This document shows, in pieces, positions 34,584 to 44,258 of a stretch of DNA of 64,000 nt (positions are counted from its first letter, which is position 1; each line of letters begins with the position of its first letter). This stretch comes from Vibrio renipiscarius. GTDB taxonomy: Bacteria; Pseudomonadota; Gammaproteobacteria; Enterobacterales; Vibrionaceae. A model generated the notes under the pieces. That model had not been told where the DNA came from. It worked only from the letters and a program-made list of their open reading frames with translations, and did not search any database. The position numbers and the translations under genes were made by a program. The stretch is from assembly GCF_000827885.1 (NCBI RefSeq), contig NZ_JTKH01000006.1, positions 434,001-498,000 of the forward strand. Reading direction: 5' to 3'.

Positions 34584-36323
34584 CTATCTAAATTGCGCTA
34601 ATTCCACGATGGATTGAATATCCAATTTCTTAAATATTCGATTCTTATAAGTACTAACCGTTTTTTCGCTAATGTCTAAAGTCGTGGCGACTTTTTTATT
34701 GTTAAATCCTTTTAGTAACAAATTGGCCACGTTGATTTCTTGCGTAGACAATAGCTGATAGATTTTTTGAATATCGGTTTTATCTCGTTCAATCAGTGTT
34801 GAAGCAATGGTTTCAATGTATCGTGGGTTTTTGTTTGCTTTAAAGCAATGGTAACTATGGTTGGAGGTGAATTCATTGACAGGATTATTCCCTTCCAATA
34901 GACAAACCGACCCGACGAAATTAGTGGTGTTTAAATTCAGCAGCAACTCATTGATATCAGTATCGATAAAATCGATATCGATAACTAATAAGCCCACTTG
35001 TTGGATATTATCATTATCAATGACCTGATTGATCGATTTGACATTAAATATATGACCAAATAGGGCATCTTTTGCCATTGCTTTGCTGATGGCGTGAGAA
35101 GACGCCGTATTAGGGCTTAGAATGACGGCGTTGTGCATCGGTTGCTGATGCGGTAGCGTTTTTTCTAGCTCAATATTGTGTGCGACGTATTCCCATAATG
35201 CGGCAATAGGTAATGGTTTACACGCGTAAAAACCTTGGTAACTATCAATCCCCAACCCATTGAGATATTGCAACGTCGCTTCGTCTTCAATACCTTCAAC
35301 AATGCAGTGTAAGCCCAGCGAATTGGCAAGTTGAATACACATGCTGGTCAACTGTTGATTGCGGAAGTTAGTGGTTACATCTTTAATGAAGCTGCGATCA
35401 ATTTTGAGTTCAGTAAAAGGCAATATGGCCAATTGGCTTAATGAAGCATGGCCGGTACCAAAATCGTCAATGGATAGACAAATGCCGTGCATGCGCAATC
35501 TCGCCAAATTGGCTAAAGAGTTGCGAGAATAGCGATAAGCTTCGTGCTCAGTTAACTCAAGTACCAGGCGTTTTGGATCAAATTCGTAGCATTGACATAG
35601 GGCGAGTAATTGGTCGCACATGTCATTTTCGAAGTTTGATTGAGTGACGTTGATCGACAAGCTAATGTCGCATTGCAACAATGCGACAGCGGCGATGGCT
35701 TTTTCTGCCACATGCCAAAATAAACGATCGCTCATATCCGCTTGTTGAATGGTCTCTAAAAAGCTGATCGGGGTGAGAACACCAAAGCGAGGGTGTAAGC
35801 AACGTACTAGCGCTTCAACGCCAATGATACGTTGTGTATGCGCGCTAAATTGAGGCTGGTAATAATTCGCAAACCAATTGTGTTCAAACGCATCATTTAC
35901 ATCTTGTACTGTCAATGTAATGTGGCTGGCGTCTTCGGTTGAGTATGCTGTTCGGCTATTAAAGCGCTCAAACATGTGACTCAATGCGGCCCCACTATGA
36001 GGTTTGCTAATGGTGTCTACGAACTTGAAGCCGGCAGCAATACACATATTGCTGGTGAGTTCGATAACATCGTCACGCATCGCACTGTGTATCGCAATGC
36101 CCACATTCGTTGAATAGTTCGAGAGTGTGGTCAGAAACTGTACGCCGTCCATGTCAGGCAGGTTAATATCGCAGATACAAAATTCAATATCTTGCCTTTG
36201 ACAAACCTCTAACGCTGATTGTGCATCACGCGCAAGGATAACTTGATGATAACCCAAGCCCATTAGCGAAAGTTTAAGCTTAGTTGCTTGGATAATGTCA
36301 TCTTCAACAATTAATATTTGCAT
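34584..36323 (-). CDS. vieA: VieA-like response regulator: receiver, EAL phosphodiesterase, LuxR HTH
   Basis: VieA lowers cyclic di-GMP. The 579-residue protein has a receiver domain (about 1-120; VEDD at the start, acceptor Asp in FCICDINLPDMDG), an EAL domain (about 150-390; EALVR at about 169, LELTEHEAYR, IDDFGTGHASL, ELKIDRSFIK) and a C-terminal LuxR-type HTH (about 515-579; KKVATTLDISEKTVSTYK). The catalytic EAL residues appear present. I use ATG 36323 because AAGGTAA precedes it; the frame is open a further 24 bases, overlapping vieS. Position 2 of a three-gene signalling operon. Confidence 0.92.
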   Translation of the reverse strand: MQILIVEDDIIQATKLKLSLMGLGYHQVILARDAQSALEVCQRQDIEFCICDINLPDMDGVQFLTTLSNYSTNVGIAIHSAMRDDVIELTSNMCIAAGFKFVDTISKPHSGAALSHMFERFNSRTAYSTEDASHITLTVQDVNDAFEHNWFANYYQPQFSAHTQRIIGVEALVRCLHPRFGVLTPISFLETIQQADMSDRLFWHVAEKAIAAVALLQCDISLSINVTQSNFENDMCDQLLALCQCYEFDPKRLVLELTEHEAYRYSRNSLANLARLRMHGICLSIDDFGTGHASLSQLAILPFTELKIDRSFIKDVTTNFRNQQLTSMCIQLANSLGLHCIVEGIEDEATLQYLNGLGIDSYQGFYACKPLPIAALWEYVAHNIELEKTLPHQQPMHNAVILSPNTASSHAISKAMAKDALFGHIFNVKSINQVIDNDNIQQVGLLVIDIDFIDTDINELLLNLNTTNFVGSVCLLEGNNPVNEFTSNHSYHCFKANKNPRYIETIASTLIERDKTDIQKIYQLLSTQEINVANLLLKGFNNKKVATTLDISEKTVSTYKNRIFKKLDIQSIVELAQFR

Positions 36324-36328
36324 CGTTA

Positions 36329-39300
36329 TTACCTTGTTTCTAGCCACTGTTTTACGTGATCAATAATGGCGCTGAGTTCATGAATAATGCGATTTTTGAT
36401 CAAATGTTTTTCGTCTTTCGCCTCCGTGGCTTCATATTTCTTTGTCAATTCCGTTAGCGTGCTCATGTTTAATAGAGCGGATGACCCTTTAATTCGATGA
36501 ATGATCGAGTTGTCATCATGGTCACCACTATGCAGGGCGCTAATTTCTTGTTCGAATGAACTAAAAACAACCCGCGCCATTTCCATTTGCTCTTGTTCGC
36601 TTCCTGTCGCTAACCAAGCCATATCTTTATTTGGCGAGGACGCAAGTGGTGATTGCTTAGCGACCAAATATTGCGTCAAAATTTGGCTCAGGTCACTTAG
36701 CGTATAAGGTTTGTATAGTACATCATTCATGCCGCAAGCCTGTGCTTTTTCGGCAATAATTCGAGAATCTTCCGCCGTGCATCCTATGATGGGTAGCGCA
36801 CCAAATTGTTCGGGTTTCGCTTTGATTGATTTGGCTAATTCAAACCCATTCATCTGCGGCATGTGGCAGTCGGTGAGGACTAACGACACATGCTCTGTAA
36901 ACTGTTCTAAATATTCCAGTGCTTCTTGGCCATTACTCACTATATGAAACTCTACGCCCAGGCGCGCCAGTTGCTTGTGCAGAAGCATCTGGTTGATCAT
37001 GTCATCGTCAGCGACGAGCACTAAGCCTTGCGCATCATCAATCGCTTTCGTTGCGACGATATCATTGTGATTCGTTCTCGACGTCCAACGTTCAAATAAT
37101 CGATCGGGATAAATATTACCCGGTGTGCCATTGGCATTCGTCACGGCTACATTCTTGCCTCGCCACGCAGATAGCCATTGTGCTTCTCTGTCCGAGTCGG
37201 CGAGTAAAGTATCTTCGGCAAGGAGAGGTGTTGTTGGTGTACTTTTTATTGGAATCACGCACATCACCGTCGTACCAACGCCAAAATCACTGTAAATGTT
37301 GATTTCGCCGCCCATGAGGGCAATCAAGTTCTTGGTAATACTCATCCCAAGCCCTGTGCCGCCATAGCGTCGTGAAATATCTTTATCCGCTTGTACAAAA
37401 GGTTCAAAGACCGTTTCTAGCTGTGCGCTGGTCATGCCGCAGCCAGTATCCACAACGCTTAGGGTCATGAGATCTTCAGTATTACTGATACAAACGGTAA
37501 TCGAGCCTAATTTAGTAAATTTGAGTGCATTTGAGAGCAAGTTAGCGAGCACTTGATTGACACGCATGGCATCCATTTCAACTTGATGGATGGCTGATGG
37601 TTGCCAATCTAAAACGAAATTCAAGCCTTTGACCTTTGCGACCGTTTCAAAACTGCGCAGAGAAGGGCAAAGCTCTTGGTAAACATTGTGGCTGCGAATA
37701 TCAATTTGCAGCTGTCGCGCTTCAATTTTTGAGAAATCAAGGATCTCATTGACCTGACGTTTCAGGCGTTGCGCAGAATGAACAGCGTTCTTGAGCAACT
37801 CCGCATCTTGAGGTTTCTTTAAGTTAAATTGCAGCAGTTCCATTAAACCAAGCATCGCGGCAATCGGTGTGCGTAGTTCATGGCTGACCACCGCCAGGAA
37901 GTGATTGCGTGCCTCGATGGCTTGCATTGCTTGCAAGTTCGATTGCTGGAGATCCACTTCGTATTGCTTTTCAACCGTAATATCATCAACCACTGTGATG
38001 CGGTGGCTCGAACCTAGCTCAGGGTGAATAATCGCCTGATGACGAATGTGGAAATAGTGGCCGCTGAGTGAGCAATTTGCCACGTCGTAGTAGAGAACTT
38101 CATTACTGTCGGTATTCAAAACATCACGAATAAAACCACATGGTTTGATGGGTTTATTGTTTGCCGGCATCTGACAATCGACAACTTTGTCGCTGTAAAC
38201 GGAGTTCGTAAAGACAATCTCTTCATTTTCATCGGTAATAAAAATAATACTCGGCATGTTGTCTAATAGCGTTGAAAGCCAACTGATTTCGCTTTGTGAC
38301 AATTGATTTATTTTTTGGGTACGTTTGAGTCGGCCAGATAATACCCAAAGCACGCCGACCCCTAGCAGGACGAAGACCGTAACCAGAATGAACGCCAAGA
38401 CAACGTAATAATCGACCATGTCTTTCCGATAGCCGTAATTCACAAATAGCTTGCTGTGATTCTGTTTTAATCCTTCTATTTCCGTATCTTCAGTGATCGC
38501 CAGCATACGACTCAACATGTTGAGTAGCAGTCCAGAGTCTTGTCTGACCGACATCACTAGAGGGGTCGAAAATGCCATGTAGTCAGGCTTTGTTAACGTC
38601 ACAAACTCCCCATCATTACTGCCATATAAATGGTCATCAATAATGTCTTGATCGAGCAATAAGTGCGTTATTTTTCCTTCATTGAAATCGAGTAACATAT
38701 CGGCGGCATTGGAGTAAACGACGACGGGTTCGTGCTGCTTGATGATGTCAATTTTCGACTGCAACGTATCCGTGCGATCAAGTACGGCCAGCATTCGGTC
38801 ATTATAATAATTACTGGTCTTGACTAAGCCATACTCAATATCTAGGTAGCTTTCTGTTACGTATTGACGGCTATGATCGACACTTGAAATATTGCACCCT
38901 GGCAGTAAATCAACCGTGCCATCTGCCAACATTTGGCCAATGTCACGCCCTTTTGCGGGAATGAACTCAAATTTGAATAAGGTTTTCTTTTCAAATAAAT
39001 TAAGTAAATCATGCACATAACCCTTTATCTCGCCCGTGTCAGAGTCACGATAAGAAAGAGGGTAAGCATGGTCTTTGATTGTGTAGCGAATCGTTTGGTG
39101 TTTGTTCTGATTTTGCAGCAATTGCCAATGTGCTTTTTCATTGAGCAAGTGGAGATTCGAGAGCTTAATATTTGTGATATCAAGGCTTTGTTCATGGATC
39201 GTGCGGTTAAATCGCGCAAGCAGTTCTGGGCGATCTTTGGCCATCATTAGGCCGATGTCAACGCGGCCCATATCTCGGTCGAGAAAGATGCGGCCTTTTG

Positions 39301-39877
39301 AATGCAATGGATCAAGGATGTACTGGTTAACTTCCATTAATGTGGTGATCGTGGCATTCGCCATTTGATGACGTAGCATCTGTGCTGCGACACTCAATTT
39401 TTTTGTGGTGATGATTTTTTCCGCACCTAAGGCTTTAATTGCCTCACAATCTTCACCACCTTTGACGCACACCCAAGTCCAAGATGCTGGATCTTGTTCA
39501 ACAAATTTTTCATCCGTTAACCACGTTACTTTCTTTAAAGTGAACAGTGGCGTTGAAAAATTAAAGCGCTGCTCGCGTAAGGAACTTCGCGCAAAACCTA
39601 ATGTGGCATCGACTTGATGGTTATCGAGCGCGGTAAATAACTGATCAAAATCATCGTAGCCGCTATAAACGAGCTGAACGCCCATTAATTTCGAAATTGT
39701 GGTCAAAAAATCGTGATAAAGCCCGGAAGGATTGTCAATTCCACCCCAATATGGTGCCCATTTTGCTTCGGGCATACCAACCACCAAACGGTCTTGGGGA
39801 AGGTCGTCTGCATAACTTAAATTGCTAAATAGGGTCGCGTTAAAAAAGGCAAGAAAAATCAGGACAAATCGAAGCAC
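36329..39877 (-). CDS. vieS: VieS-like hybrid sensor histidine kinase
   Basis: This 1182-residue membrane kinase has a signal sequence and two SBP_bac_3-like periplasmic domains (about 30-250 and 265-480). A transmembrane helix near 492-512 is followed by a PAS-like region (about 540-650). HisKA follows with the phospho-His in VVSHELRTP near 664, then HATPase with GTGLGMSI near 840, a receiver with Asp in LVLTDCHMP near 1002, and an HPt domain with His in IIHRIKGSS near 1125. It has all modules for a full phosphorelay to VieA. The start is GTG 39877 with no ribosome binding site, so it may be revised. First gene of the vie operon. Confidence 0.9.
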   Translation of the reverse strand: MLRFVLIFLAFFNATLFSNLSYADDLPQDRLVVGMPEAKWAPYWGGIDNPSGLYHDFLTTISKLMGVQLVYSGYDDFDQLFTALDNHQVDATLGFARSSLREQRFNFSTPLFTLKKVTWLTDEKFVEQDPASWTWVCVKGGEDCEAIKALGAEKIITTKKLSVAAQMLRHQMANATITTLMEVNQYILDPLHSKGRIFLDRDMGRVDIGLMMAKDRPELLARFNRTIHEQSLDITNIKLSNLHLLNEKAHWQLLQNQNKHQTIRYTIKDHAYPLSYRDSDTGEIKGYVHDLLNLFEKKTLFKFEFIPAKGRDIGQMLADGTVDLLPGCNISSVDHSRQYVTESYLDIEYGLVKTSNYYNDRMLAVLDRTDTLQSKIDIIKQHEPVVVYSNAADMLLDFNEGKITHLLLDQDIIDDHLYGSNDGEFVTLTKPDYMAFSTPLVMSVRQDSGLLLNMLSRMLAITEDTEIEGLKQNHSKLFVNYGYRKDMVDYYVVLAFILVTVFVLLGVGVLWVLSGRLKRTQKINQLSQSEISWLSTLLDNMPSIIFITDENEEIVFTNSVYSDKVVDCQMPANNKPIKPCGFIRDVLNTDSNEVLYYDVANCSLSGHYFHIRHQAIIHPELGSSHRITVVDDITVEKQYEVDLQQSNLQAMQAIEARNHFLAVVSHELRTPIAAMLGLMELLQFNLKKPQDAELLKNAVHSAQRLKRQVNEILDFSKIEARQLQIDIRSHNVYQELCPSLRSFETVAKVKGLNFVLDWQPSAIHQVEMDAMRVNQVLANLLSNALKFTKLGSITVCISNTEDLMTLSVVDTGCGMTSAQLETVFEPFVQADKDISRRYGGTGLGMSITKNLIALMGGEINIYSDFGVGTTVMCVIPIKSTPTTPLLAEDTLLADSDREAQWLSAWRGKNVAVTNANGTPGNIYPDRLFERWTSRTNHNDIVATKAIDDAQGLVLVADDDMINQMLLHKQLARLGVEFHIVSNGQEALEYLEQFTEHVSLVLTDCHMPQMNGFELAKSIKAKPEQFGALPIIGCTAEDSRIIAEKAQACGMNDVLYKPYTLSDLSQILTQYLVAKQSPLASSPNKDMAWLATGSEQEQMEMARVVFSSFEQEISALHSGDHDDNSIIHRIKGSSALLNMSTLTELTKKYEATEAKDEKHLIKNRIIHELSAIIDHVKQWLETR

Positions 39878-40076
39878 AGGAAGGGGTGGTCTCAGGGTAA
39901 ATTCGGCCGGCGATTTTATCAGCTAATTCATAAGTGGCAAAGGAAAAAAGATGCTTAATTTTTTTCTTTTAAAACAGCAATTTAAATAAAGTCGGAAAAA
40001 TCTTACACGTTTTTGGCTTGCTGTTTTGTTGCGCAACAGTGGTGCTTTACTGGTCAGTTTTAGAGTAAAGGTCTGT

Positions 40077-40973
40077 TCATTTTTCCTGAAACCAGGCTCC
40101 CATAAAATCAATAAATGAACGCAAACGTTTAGGTTGGTAGCGATCTTTGTGAAAAATAGCAGAAAAGGGCACAGAGGCGATTTTCCACTGCGGCATAAGT
40201 TCGATTAATTCGCCACTTTCAATCTCATTTTCACAATAGACTTTAGGCACTCGAATAATGCCGTTCCCCATTTTAGCCGCCTTGATCAAAGCGCGCCCAT
40301 TCTTACACGTGAGTTTTCCTTTTACGTGAATCTCAATCGGTTTTCCTGTGACATCTGGGTCGACGAAGCTCCATTTAGTCACAGATCCGGTTAAGGTTCT
40401 ATGTTGATTCAGTTGCTTAGGATGAGTTAACGCTCCGTAGTTTTCGACGTATTCAGGGCTGGCAAGGGTCACCATTTCAATGTCCATTAATTGTTTGGCA
40501 ACAAAGCCTGCATCTTCCAAGTTCCCCATTCGGAAGGCGATATCAAATTGATCATCGATAAGGTCGATACGATGACTTGAGAAGTCTAAGTCTATCGTGA
40601 CTTGGGGATGCAGTGAGAGAAAGTCCGCGATGGCGGCGGCGATCACTTCTTCACCTAGGTAACCCCCCACGCAGTTGACGCGTAATAAGCCTTGTACTTG
40701 TTCGGTGTCGTCGATCGCAGCGATCAAAGCTTGGTCAATTTGATGCAGAGCCGTTTCACATTGGCGGTAAAAGCGCTCACCGGCTTGGGTTAAGCGTAAA
40801 GTACGCGTGGTTCGTGTCAGCAGCGTTACGCCCATTTGTTTTTCGAGTGCTGTAATTTGCCGAGAAACATGCGAACGTGAAACGGCTAAAGCGTCAGCCG
40901 CCTTGGTGAAATTACCCAACTGAGCGATGAGAACAAATGAGCGTATATCGGCAAGGTTGATTTGATTGAGCAT
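40077..40973 (-). CDS. LysR-family regulator (CrgA-type)
   Basis: This 298-residue transcription factor has an N-terminal winged HTH (about 5-64; FTKAADALAVSRSHVSRQITALE) and a LysR substrate domain of the CrgA/AaeR type (about 92-293). It is divergent from a short-chain dehydrogenase gene, 236 bases away, which is its most likely target. The inducer is unknown. It is read in the same direction as the vie operon, about 200 bases before vieS. Confidence 0.85.
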   Translation of the reverse strand: MLNQINLADIRSFVLIAQLGNFTKAADALAVSRSHVSRQITALEKQMGVTLLTRTTRTLRLTQAGERFYRQCETALHQIDQALIAAIDDTEQVQGLLRVNCVGGYLGEEVIAAAIADFLSLHPQVTIDLDFSSHRIDLIDDQFDIAFRMGNLEDAGFVAKQLMDIEMVTLASPEYVENYGALTHPKQLNQHRTLTGSVTKWSFVDPDVTGKPIEIHVKGKLTCKNGRALIKAAKMGNGIIRVPKVYCENEIESGELIELMPQWKIASVPFSAIFHKDRYQPKRLRSFIDFMGAWFQEK

Positions 40974-41209
40974 AATTTAGGCCTAAATTGAGTGATCACT
41001 GGTCTTTGTTTCGTTGTTACCGCGCGATTTCGATGATGCGTCTGTAAGTCTCTCGTTTTACAGCGGTATTTGACTATTGTTGCACAGTGGCAACAGTGAG
41101 TGAACTTAAATGCTATATATCAACGATAAAGGCTTTCGTATTATGGCGTCATCGGCAGGATTACTCCCTGGCCCTTCACTTAAATTGATTTAACTCTTTG
41201 GAGAACAAC

Positions 41210-41929
41210 ATGAAAAAGCTCATTGTGGTGACTGGTGCAAGTTCAGGTATTGGTGAGGCGATTGCGCGTCGCATGAGTGATGCTGGCCATCCACTATTGT
41301 TGATTGCTCGTCGTTTAGATCGCTTAGAAGCGTTAAACCTTCCAAATACACTGTGCGCAAAAGTGGATGTTTTGGATAAAGCGGCTTTTGAAGCGGCGAT
41401 TACGAAAGCAGAAGCGCAGTTTGGCCCAGCAGATTGTATTGTGAACAATGCCGGTGTGATGCTTTTAAGCGAGTTAGACGTGCAAGATGCCAATGAATGG
41501 AAACGTATGTTTGACGTGAACGTGATCGGCCTAATGAACGGTATGCAGGCAGTATTAGCGCCAATGAAAGCGCGCCGCAGCGGTACGATTATCAATATAA
41601 GCTCTGTCGCCGGTCGCAAAACATTCCCGAACCATGCTGCGTATTGCGGAACGAAATTTGCGGTTCACGCTATTTCTGAAAATGTGCGTGAAGAAGTGGC
41701 GAACTTTGACGTTCGTGTGACGACTATTGCACCAGGGGCGGTTGAAACAGAATTGCTTTCACACACCAGTAATCAAGACATCAAAGACGGTTACGGTGAA
41801 TGGAAAGAAGAAATGGGCGGCGTACTTGCTGTCGATGATATCGCTCGTGCGGTGGAATACGCTTACGCCCAACCGCAAGGTGTTTGTGTGCGTGAAATTG
41901 TCATTGCTCCAACACGCCAGCAACCATAA
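41210..41929 (+). CDS. short-chain dehydrogenase/reductase
   Basis: This NAD(P)-dependent oxidoreductase has 239 residues and a classical SDR layout: the cofactor loop TGASSGIGEAIAR at the N-terminus, NNAGVM near residue 84, the catalytic Ser in NISSVAG, and the catalytic Tyr and Lys in YCGTKFA. The substrate is not predictable; relatives (YdfG-like) act on serine or 3-hydroxy acids. ATG 41210 is preceded by TTGGAG; the longer frame from TTG 41198 would use that site as codons. Divergent from the LysR gene and ended by a terminator. Confidence 0.87.
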   Translation: MKKLIVVTGASSGIGEAIARRMSDAGHPLLLIARRLDRLEALNLPNTLCAKVDVLDKAAFEAAITKAEAQFGPADCIVNNAGVMLLSELDVQDANEWKRMFDVNVIGLMNGMQAVLAPMKARRSGTIINISSVAGRKTFPNHAAYCGTKFAVHAISENVREEVANFDVRVTTIAPGAVETELLSHTSNQDIKDGYGEWKEEMGGVLAVDDIARAVEYAYAQPQGVCVREIVIAPTRQQP

Positions 41930-41949
41930 AGAACATAAATTATGGTACG

Positions 41950-41977
41950 AAAAGCCCCTCACGAGAGGGGCTTTTTT
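41950..41977 (+). terminator. terminator after the SDR gene
   Basis: The stem GCCCCTC/GAGGGGC with a 4-base loop is followed by TTTTTT. Confidence 0.85.
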
Positions 41978-42464
41978 GTGTATGCATAATTAGTTCGAAT
42001 ATTTAAATAATTACGCACCATTTTGGTGCGATTACGTAAGTGGTGCAGGCTTTTTGAGCGACCGTCGTTCTCGAATGGGCGAAACGCCTATCGATTAGTA
42101 ACGCCTGTGTGGCTTTATTGTTAATGTTTTTGCGTTATAAATTAAAGGTGATGCTAAATTTCATCGTAATCATTATACTCTTGGATTTAAATTCTGCATA
42201 TTGTGACTAATTTAAGCAAAAAAATGGTTATTTTAATATTAGGTGGTATTTCTGCGGTGTCATGTTGTATTTGTGAGGGATTATTCAATTTTTAATACAT
42301 TTTGATGGCAAATTACTTTGGGGATTGCTAATGTGTGCCACAACCTTTGTGAGGTTTTAGTTATTTATGCTTATTTATTGAGCGAACAAAAACTAAACCA
42401 CTATTCGTTCTAGTGGACTTGCAAAGGAGTCATGGATGCAATAAAAAAACTTGGAGTTTTACAC
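41978..42464 (+). other. 487-bp non-coding region upstream of oppA
   Basis: No gene is seen. It contains a perfect hairpin CGCACCA-TTT-TGGTGCG at 42014-42030 with further GGTGC copies beside it, and then AT-rich DNA. The length before oppA leaves room for a long leader, and oppA genes in related bacteria are commonly controlled by small RNAs, but I do not see a specific pairing site I could defend. A purine-rich AAGGAG at 42424-42429 fits the mini-ORF ATG-CAA-TAA at 42436 better than any oppA start. Confidence 0.45.
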
Positions 42465-44093
42465 ATGTATAAGAATAAAATCACCCAAGCCCTTCTTCTA
42501 GGCGCTGGTCTGGCCGTCGCTGCCACTTCGACCGTTTCATTTGCAGCAGACGTTCCTGCAGGCACTCAACTTGCAGAAGTTCAAGAACTGGTTCGCGGTA
42601 ACGGCACAGAAGTTGCGACGATTGACCCACACAAATCTCAAGGTGTACCAGAGTCTCATGTTATCGCGGATTTGCTTGAAGGCTTAGTTGGCCAAGATGC
42701 AAATGGCAATATCATCCCAGGCGTGGCTGAAACTTGGGAAACGGCAGACAACAAAACTTACACCTTCCACTTACGCAAAGATGCAAAATGGTCTAATGGC
42801 GATCCAGTAACTGCACACGATTTTGTCTTCAGTTTTCAGCGTTCTGTCGATCCTATGACGGCATCTCCTTACTCTTGGTACATGGAATACACCAAGATGA
42901 AGAATGCAAAAGACATCATTGCAGGAAAAGCAGATAAGAGCACATTAGGCGTGAAAGCGCTGGATGATCAAACCTTAGTGGTTGAGTTAGACTCGGCAGT
43001 ACCATACTTTGTGATGATGATGGGCCACACCACAACGAAACCTGTTCATAAAGCGACGGTTGAGAAGTTTGGTGATCAATGGACCAAGCCAGAAAACTTT
43101 GTGGGTAATGGCGCATTTGTTGTCGACAAATGGGTTGTGAATGAGCGTCTCGTTCTAAAGCGTAATGAGCAATACTGGGATAACGATAAGACGGTACTGA
43201 ACCAAGTTACCTTCTTGCCAATCGAAAACCAAGTTACAGAGATGAACCGCTTCTTGTCTGGTGAAATCGACTTTACGAACGAACTGCCTTTAGAGCACTT
43301 CAAGCGTTTGTCTAAGCAGCAGCCAGAATCGGTATCCGTGGTTGGTAACCTGTGTACTTACTACTACCTATTTAATACCAAGAAAGCGCCGTTTGATGAC
43401 GTTCGAGTTCGTCAGGCTGTTTCTTACACCATCGACCGTAACATCGTTGCGAATGCCATTATGGGCCAAGGCCAAAAACCTGCGTATTTCTTAACACCTG
43501 AAATCACCGCGGGCTTTGAACCAGAAATGCCAGCATACGGTAAGATGACCCAGCAAGAGCGTAACGCAGAAGCGAAACGTCTACTGGAAGAAGCGGGCTA
43601 CGGTGACGACAACCCACTGAAATTCACCCTGCTATACAACACGTCTGAAAACCACAAAAAAGTGGCAATCGCTTTGGGCTCTATGTGGAAAAAATCACTG
43701 GGCTTGAATGTTACGCTTGAAAACCAAGAGTGGAAAACCTACCTATCAACAAAAGATTCGGGCGACTTCGAAATTGCTCGTGCGGGTTGGTGTGGTGACT
43801 ACAACGAAGCCTCTTCGTTCCTAACTCTGATGAAGAGCGGCAACACCACTGGTGGTATTCACTACGATAGCAAAGCGTACGACGATTTGATGGAACGCGC
43901 GATCACCTCAACGTCAGAAGAAGAGCGTAAAGCCCTTTACGCCGAAGCTGAGAAGTTGATGGCGAAAGACATGCCTATCGCCCCTATCTACCAGTACGTG
44001 AAATCACGTCTACTGTCTCCTAAAGTTGGTGGCTTCCCAGCAAACAACCCAGAAGAGAAAATCTACTCGAAAGATCTTTACATCATCGAGTAA
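42465..44093 (+). CDS. oppA: oligopeptide ABC transporter periplasmic binding protein
   Basis: OppA binds oligopeptides in the periplasm and delivers them to OppBC. The 542-residue protein has a signal peptide cleaved after SFAADVPAG (about residue 25). SBP_bac_5 motifs include EVATIDPHKSQGVPESHV, WSNGDPVTAHDFVFSFQRS, and the C-terminal APIYQYVKSRLLSPKVGG. I use ATG 42465 (GGAG 8 bases upstream) instead of ATG 42432, whose spacing is too short and which would put a charged extension before the signal peptide. It heads the opp operon. Confidence 0.92.
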   Translation: MYKNKITQALLLGAGLAVAATSTVSFAADVPAGTQLAEVQELVRGNGTEVATIDPHKSQGVPESHVIADLLEGLVGQDANGNIIPGVAETWETADNKTYTFHLRKDAKWSNGDPVTAHDFVFSFQRSVDPMTASPYSWYMEYTKMKNAKDIIAGKADKSTLGVKALDDQTLVVELDSAVPYFVMMMGHTTTKPVHKATVEKFGDQWTKPENFVGNGAFVVDKWVVNERLVLKRNEQYWDNDKTVLNQVTFLPIENQVTEMNRFLSGEIDFTNELPLEHFKRLSKQQPESVSVVGNLCTYYYLFNTKKAPFDDVRVRQAVSYTIDRNIVANAIMGQGQKPAYFLTPEITAGFEPEMPAYGKMTQQERNAEAKRLLEEAGYGDDNPLKFTLLYNTSENHKKVAIALGSMWKKSLGLNVTLENQEWKTYLSTKDSGDFEIARAGWCGDYNEASSFLTLMKSGNTTGGIHYDSKAYDDLMERAITSTSEEERKALYAEAEKLMAKDMPIAPIYQYVKSRLLSPKVGGFPANNPEEKIYSKDLYIIE

Positions 44094-44126
44094 TTATTCA
44101 CCCGATAGAATTATAAAAATAGAGCT

Positions 44127-44154
44127 ACTGCATAACGTGTTGAGCGTATGCAGT
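44127..44154 (+). other. intercistronic hairpin between oppA and oppB
   Basis: The stem ACTGCATA/TATGCAGT has a 12-base loop and no U run. Situated in the 165-base gap after oppA, it could stabilise the oppA message relative to the membrane and ATPase genes, which would fit the higher need for binding protein. Confidence 0.5.
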
Positions 44155-44258
44155 GGCCAATTGTACCTTGGTTTATCGACAGACTAAGCGGGATAGTTGC
44201 GTCTGTCGCCTGGTACACATTCCTATATTTTACTGTCACAGACTGAAAGAGTGAGTTT

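Noticed and set aside
41176..41619. 147-codon leftward ORF over the SDR gene
   Set aside because: Antisense shadow of a clear short-chain dehydrogenase.
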